From: Fidelibacterota bacterium
Lineage (GTDB): Bacteria; Fidelibacterota; Marinisomatia; SCGC-AAA003-L08; TS1B11
Assembly (NCBI GenBank): GCA_022564085.1
Contig: JADFMC010000002.1
Location: 1-25,240, forward strand
Direction: 5' to 3'
Length of the DNA stretch: 25,240 nt
Position numbers and translations under genes: made by a program
Notes under the pieces: model-generated
What the model saw: the letters and a program-made list of their open reading frames with translations, nothing else
What the model was told of the DNA's origin: nothing
Databases searched by the model: none
Shown here: positions 21,154 to 25,240 of the stretch, piece after piece
Numbering within the stretch: position 1 is the stretch's first letter
Layout of the letters: each line of letters starts with the position of its first letter

Positions 21154-22065
21154 TCAGCCGACGCTCTCCAACACCTGCCGCAGAGAGCCATCGGCCAGCT
21201 GCAACCGCCGGCGGGACTCCTGGGCGCCCCAACCCCGCAGCTGCATCGCCAGGGCCGTCTTGACCTCGCCATCGGTCCGTTTGAGCAGCTCAAAGGCTTC
21301 CTCATGTGAGAGTCCGGCGAGGTCTGCCACGATGCGACTCCCCCGGTCCCACAGTTTGTCATTGAGCGCTTTCAGGTCCACCATCACGTTTCCATAGGTC
21401 TTATTGATTTTCACCATGGCCGTCGTGGTAATCATGTTCAATACCAGCTTGGTGGCGGTGCCGGCCTTCATGCGTGTCGACCCGGTGATAACTTCGGGAC
21501 CGACCACGACCGGGATGATCACATCGGCCTGGTCACTCAGGCCGGCTTCACCGGTGCAGACGAGCAATCCGGTGGCGGCCCCCACTTGCCGGGCATAGGC
21601 CAGAGCCCCCTGCACGAAAGGGGTGGTGCTGCCGGCGCTGATGCCGAGCACGCAATCCCTGGATGAAAGGTCAAGGGCCTCCAGGCTTTCGGCCCCCGCT
21701 TGGGGACGATCCTCCACCCCTTCCACCGAAGCGGTTAGGGCGGGGTCGCCGCCAGCGATAATCCCCTGCACCAGGTCCGTCGAGACCGAATAGGTGGGTG
21801 GACACTCGGCGGCATCGAGGACACCCAGACGACCGCTGGTCCCGGCCCCGACGTAGATCAGGCGTCCCCCGGCGCGAAAACTGACCACGACACGCTCCAC
21901 AAACGCCTCGATGCGGGGCAGGACCCGGCGAACAGCTCCGGGTACGGTTGCGTCTTCATCATTGATGAGCGCCAAAATCTCCGCCAACGGCTTGCGGTCC
22001 AGATCCTCTGACCGGGGGTTCCGCTGCTCAGTGATGAGATGCCCACGCCGTTTGGGTATGTTCAT
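21154..22065 (-). CDS. murQ: N-acetylmuramic acid 6-phosphate etherase
   Basis: This 303-residue SIS-domain lyase cleaves the lactyl ether of MurNAc-6-P to give GlcNAc-6-P and D-lactate in peptidoglycan recycling. Characteristic are LITEQRNPRSEDLD at the N-terminus, YVGAGTSGRLGVLDAAECPPTYS with the catalytic Glu87, GGDPALTASVEGVEDRP and GSTRMKAGTATKLVLNMITT. ATG 22065 has GGAGGGGAGG immediately upstream; the earlier in-frame start at 22086 would lie ahead of it. It is the first gene of the minus-strand run and divergent from the CNNM gene, so the promoter of the run should lie in 22066-22307. No MurR-type regulator gene is adjacent. Confidence 0.96.
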   Translation of the reverse strand: MNIPKRRGHLITEQRNPRSEDLDRKPLAEILALINDEDATVPGAVRRVLPRIEAFVERVVVSFRAGGRLIYVGAGTSGRLGVLDAAECPPTYSVSTDLVQGIIAGGDPALTASVEGVEDRPQAGAESLEALDLSSRDCVLGISAGSTTPFVQGALAYARQVGAATGLLVCTGEAGLSDQADVIIPVVVGPEVITGSTRMKAGTATKLVLNMITTTAMVKINKTYGNVMVDLKALNDKLWDRGSRIVADLAGLSHEEAFELLKRTDGEVKTALAMQLRGWGAQESRRRLQLADGSLRQVLESVG

Positions 22066-22307
22066 GGCCCTCCCCTCCGCTTCCACTTGCTTTTTGCTCG
22101 CTAGTGATATAACCTTCCACCAGGCGAACCCTCACCAACGGGGTTACGATGAATGTTACAACACAACTTTGGCAGCACTGAAGGATAATATGTCACCGTC
22201 TTCCCCTCCCTGAAGGATGGGTGGCGCGGGCCGGTGGCAACATTTTTAATGACCCGCTCTAGCAGCTCTCGTTCCCTTTCAGAACCGACGCCAAATCTTT
22301 TCCATCC
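22066..22307. other. Divergent intergenic region (murQ / CNNM)
   Basis: This noncoding stretch of about 240 bp separates murQ (minus) and the CNNM protein (plus). It should hold promoters for both directions. I see no consensus -35/-10 pair that I would defend, no clear palindrome and no small ORF with a ribosome binding site. Confidence 0.4.
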
Positions 22308-23549
22308 ATGCTCGAACTAACGCTCGCTCTCTTGGGGGTCGCCCTATCGGCCTTTTTTTCCGGCTCTGAACTGGCCTTCATCACTGCCAACCCCCTGCAG
22401 GTGGAGGTCTGGTCCAAACAGAATCGCCGGGGAGCTAGCCAGGCCCTGCGTCTCATGGAGGACCCGGACCGATTCCTCATCAACGTCCTGGTGGGTACGA
22501 CCCTCTCCAATATCTTTGCCACCAGTTTCGCCGCGACCTACCTATTACGGGCGGGGTGGCATCCAGTGGCAGCCCTCGCTGTCATCAGTGCTTTTATCCT
22601 ACTGTTCGGTGAAGTGCTTCCAAAAACCATTTCCGGTGAGCGTCCCAACCACTTCTTCCGGGTCGTGGCCCCCCTGCACCGGCCCTGGCAGATCCTGTTC
22701 GCCCCGATCAGTGTGCCCCTGCGCAAGGTCACCAGCCGATTCCACCCCCAGGGCCCCTCGACCACCGATCGGCGCGATGAAACCACCCTGGAACGGGAGG
22801 ACTTGAAACTGCTGTTCGCCGCCCAGAGTGATCCTGAGGTCCTGCCGGAACACGAGAAACAGCTGATCAGCCAGGTTCTCGATCTGCGTGACATCCCGGT
22901 GTCCAAAGCCATGACCCCTCGGACGGAAATGGCCGCCGTCGCGGAATCTGATGTATTGAGCAACGTCGTCCACACTTTCATCGAATCAGGGAACTCCAAA
23001 TTGCCGGTCTATCGGGATAAACACGATGATATCATCGGCGTGGTGTATCTCTACGACATGTTCAAACACCCGAAGGATCTGGCCTCGATCATCCAGCCTG
23101 TGACGATGGTCCCCGCTTCAAACACCATCATGGATGTCTTCAAACAACTTCAACGGACTCACCGCTCCATCGCTATCGTCCTGGACGAATACGGCGGGAC
23201 CGCCGGCCTGGTTACTCTGGAAGATCTATTCGAAGAACTGTTCGGTGAATTCGAAGACGAATTCGATGCCCGGGTGAGCGAGAGCACGCGTCTGTCCGAT
23301 GGCTCACTCCTCATTAGCGGTAAGACCAAGGTGGAGGACCTCAACGGTCAGCTTCAATTGCAAATCCCGGAGGGGGATTATGAAAGCATCGCCGGATACC
23401 TCGTCGCCACCCTGGGCCGCATTCCCTATAAGGGCGAGCGAATCTACCTCCCCTTCGGACAGGTCGTCATCAAGAAATCTTCCCTGCGACGGATCGAGCA
23501 GGTGCAAATCTATCCTGGATCTGACGGCGGTTCACTCGGTCGAGGTTAA
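22308..23549 (+). CDS. CNNM/CorC-family transporter (DUF21-CBS-CorC_HlyC)
   Basis: This 413-residue inner-membrane protein is of the hemolysin-C/CNNM type, linked to Mg2+ or Na+/Mg2+ exchange. In order: a DUF21 transmembrane domain (about 1-180, with ALSAFFSGSELAFITAN, INVLVGTTLSNIFATSFAA and FGEVLPKT), a CBS pair (about 200-325, KAMTPRTEMAAV, SGNSKLPVYRDKHDDIIGVVYLYDM, IAIVLDEYGGTAGLVTLEDLFEELFGEFEDEFD) and a C-terminal CorC_HlyC domain (about 330-405, GDYESIAGYLVATLGRIPYKGE). All three parts are intact. The ATG has no strong ribosome binding site. The 3' end overlaps the convergent antiporter gene by 18 bp; the two may jointly affect Na+/Mg2+ balance, but nothing in the sequence proves that. 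Confidence 0.93.
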   Translation: MLELTLALLGVALSAFFSGSELAFITANPLQVEVWSKQNRRGASQALRLMEDPDRFLINVLVGTTLSNIFATSFAATYLLRAGWHPVAALAVISAFILLFGEVLPKTISGERPNHFFRVVAPLHRPWQILFAPISVPLRKVTSRFHPQGPSTTDRRDETTLEREDLKLLFAAQSDPEVLPEHEKQLISQVLDLRDIPVSKAMTPRTEMAAVAESDVLSNVVHTFIESGNSKLPVYRDKHDDIIGVVYLYDMFKHPKDLASIIQPVTMVPASNTIMDVFKQLQRTHRSIAIVLDEYGGTAGLVTLEDLFEELFGEFEDEFDARVSESTRLSDGSLLISGKTKVEDLNGQLQLQIPEGDYESIAGYLVATLGRIPYKGERIYLPFGQVVIKKSSLRRIEQVQIYPGSDGGSLGRG

Positions 23550-25240
23550 CCCCTCCTCGGGATCGCGCCCGATCCACCAAATCATCATCGCCAGCAAACC
23601 TAGCGACAACAGGTTGCTCAGGTAGGGATTGAAGCCGAATCCAGCGGGAATATACCCAGCCAATAGGGTTACACCGGCCACGAGCAATCCGTAGGGCAAT
23701 TGCGTACGCACGTGATCGATGTGATCTGCGCCCGATGCCATGGATGACATGACCGTGGTATCCGAGATGGGTGAGCAGTGATCGCCGAAGATGGCGCCAG
23801 AGAGGATCGCGCCAATGCTGCCCAGGAAAATGGCCTGCTGGTGCGCCTCCGGCAGCTGGGCATCAATAGGCAGCGTATAGGCCAGGGGAACCACCAGGGG
23901 GACCAGAATGGCCATGGTGCCCCATGACGTACCGGTGGAGAAACTGATCAGGGCAGCAATCACAAATGTGATGGCCGGCAGCAATCGGGGGTTCAAGATA
24001 TCCTTGGTGACAAAGAAAATATAATCGGCGGTATGTAGATCGCTGGCTACATGCTGGAGGGAACGAGCCAGGGTGAGAATGACAACGCCGATGACCATGG
24101 CCTTGAAACCGACCAGAAAGGCATCCACTGTGGCCCCAATCGACAGGGTCCTCGCCCCGATGGCCAGCACACCGGCCGCCACAGTTCCGCTGAAGGCCGC
24201 CCAAATGAGCACCTTGAAGGAATTGGCCGCGCCAATAATCTCCCTCAGCGTGTGGTCGTCCGCCTCGAGATTGGCCTTGCCGTTGAGGTACAAACCGGCC
24301 AGCAGTGTCAGCACCATAATGCCAATTGGCACCACGGCCGCGTACCAGTGATACCGGGTCCCCTCCGGTGGGAGGAGCTGGGCCAACTCCCGGTCCAGCA
24401 GCGGCCTGGCCCCGTCACGCAGCACCTTCCCTTCGACAATGCTCCGCCGCTCCGCCGTATACATAGGACCAAAATCGCGCCCGGAAATGGCCAGCAGCGC
24501 AACCATCAGCAGTGCCATGATGGAATAGAAGCTGTAAGGAATGGAGGCGAGGAAGGTCACGTAGGCGTTGCCTGGGATCTCAAGGGCTTGAAAGCTGCTG
24601 TTGATCAGGCCGAGCTCAAAGCCGATCCAGGTGGACGCCAGGGCGATGCTGGCGATGGGCGCCGACGTTGAATCGACCAGGTAGGCGAGCTTCTCCCGGC
24701 TGATCTTCAATTTATCGGTGAAAGGACGCATCGTATTGCCCACCAGGAGGGTGTTGGCATAGTCGTCAAAAAAAATGAGCAAACCCATGAACCAGGTGGC
24801 CAGCTGGCCGCTGCGCCGATTACTGGCGTGCCGGGCCAGGACCTCCACAATGCCCTTGGTCCCGCCGCTACGGGAGATAATCCCAACCATCCCGCCCAAG
24901 GTCATGGTGAACAGCACAATGCTCATATGGTCTCGGTCGGTGAGGGCGCGAATGAAATAGGCATCTACGGTCCGCAGAAATCCGGTGAAGGGGTTCAGTC
25001 CACCCCCCATGGTGAGGGTGGCCCCCAGCCAGACGCCGCAGAACAGTGACAACAGTACCTGCTTGCTGATGAGGGCCATGGCGATGGCCAGCAGGGGGGG
25101 CAGAATACTCACCAATCCCGGCAAGACATATAGCTGGGCGACACCAGCCCCGGCAGGGGTGACGACTTCCAGACGCGCCCGACCGAGCACCGACACGACA
25201 ACGTCGTGGATATGCGTCACTTCGCCGTCGAATTCCACCC
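23532..25240 (-). CDS. NhaC-family Na+/H+ antiporter (5' end outside window)
   Basis: At least 569 residues of an inner-membrane sodium/proton antiporter are visible, with some 11-13 predicted helices. NhaC-type landmarks are FFDDYANTLLVGNTMRPFTDKLKISREKLAYLVDSTSAPIASI in the first half and FSTGTSWGTMAILVPL and FGDHCSPISDTTVMSSMASGADHIDH in the second. Before the first helix (LYVLPGLVSILPPLLAIAMAL) lies a charged, beta-like stretch (EFDGEVTHIHDVVVSVLG) that is not part of the transporter fold. The frame is open to the window edge, so the GTG at 25238 is probably internal and the gene has an N-terminal extracytoplasmic extension. It may help sodium homeostasis in a saline habitat, which is inference. 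It converges on and overlaps the CNNM gene by 18 bp. Confidence 0.9.
   Translation of the reverse strand, partial: VEFDGEVTHIHDVVVSVLGRARLEVVTPAGAGVAQLYVLPGLVSILPPLLAIAMALISKQVLLSLFCGVWLGATLTMGGGLNPFTGFLRTVDAYFIRALTDRDHMSIVLFTMTLGGMVGIISRSGGTKGIVEVLARHASNRRSGQLATWFMGLLIFFDDYANTLLVGNTMRPFTDKLKISREKLAYLVDSTSAPIASIALASTWIGFELGLINSSFQALEIPGNAYVTFLASIPYSFYSIMALLMVALLAISGRDFGPMYTAERRSIVEGKVLRDGARPLLDRELAQLLPPEGTRYHWYAAVVPIGIMVLTLLAGLYLNGKANLEADDHTLREIIGAANSFKVLIWAAFSGTVAAGVLAIGARTLSIGATVDAFLVGFKAMVIGVVILTLARSLQHVASDLHTADYIFFVTKDILNPRLLPAITFVIAALISFSTGTSWGTMAILVPLVVPLAYTLPIDAQLPEAHQQAIFLGSIGAILSGAIFGDHCSPISDTTVMSSMASGADHIDHVRTQLPYGLLVAGVTLLAGYIPAGFGFNPYLSNLLSLGLLAMMIWWIGRDPEEGLTSTE

Noticed and set aside
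22087..22307. Riboswitch or structured RNA upstream of the CNNM gene (Mg2+ sensor)
   Set aside because: I found no M-box-like or other recognisable conserved fold; the stretch shows only short, weak complementarities.

Overview
The window is gene-dense bacterial DNA from a Gram-negative-type organism, with a lipoprotein carrying a SPOR domain, MurQ/AnmK peptidoglycan recycling and a yceD-rpmF-plsX-fab cluster. It appears to have two parts that meet near 6800-6826. There the first two thirds of a surE gene run in frame into the last third of an ndk gene. Neither half is a complete enzyme, so the join is either an assembly chimera of two genomes or a deletion or rearrangement. The species cannot be named from the sequence. 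Left of the join the content fits a free-living, environmental, possibly marine bacterium. Right of it the gene set would fit an FCB-group lineage such as Marinimicrobia, but this is inference.

Left part (1-6.8 kb). It holds the 3' end of a PAS histidine kinase, a convergent signal-peptide protein of unknown function, a complete IS110-family element, a small Cys-motif protein, an MBL-fold hydrolase, a large perfect inverted repeat, a CDF zinc exporter, a typical 2-Cys peroxiredoxin with a rho-independent terminator, and the surE end of the chimera. The IS110 element (about 1836-3052) is the most informative object here. Its ends, its CT core, its target (a C/G-rich hairpin repeat), its split circle-junction promoter and a bridge RNA with readable target and donor guides can all be read directly and agree with one another. 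The transposase stop codon is completed by target DNA.

Right part (6.8-25.2 kb). On the plus strand are the ndk end, a SPOR lipoprotein and an unrecognised polytopic membrane protein. They are followed by a fatty-acid/phospholipid cluster in classic order: yceD, rpmF, plsX, fabH, fabD, fabG, acpP, fabF, rnc. Convergent to it is a six-gene minus-strand run, in transcription order murQ, anmK, phosphomannomutase, polyprenyl diphosphate synthase, PGI/PMI-type sugar isomerase and a DUF151 bifunctional nuclease. It joins cell-wall recycling, sugar-phosphate interconversion and isoprenoid synthesis. Divergent from murQ is a CNNM/CorC transporter, whose 3' end overlaps that of a convergent NhaC-type Na+/H+ antiporter running off the right edge.

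I saw no tRNA, rRNA or CRISPR array. The likely promoters and terminators I could find are listed with low to moderate confidence.
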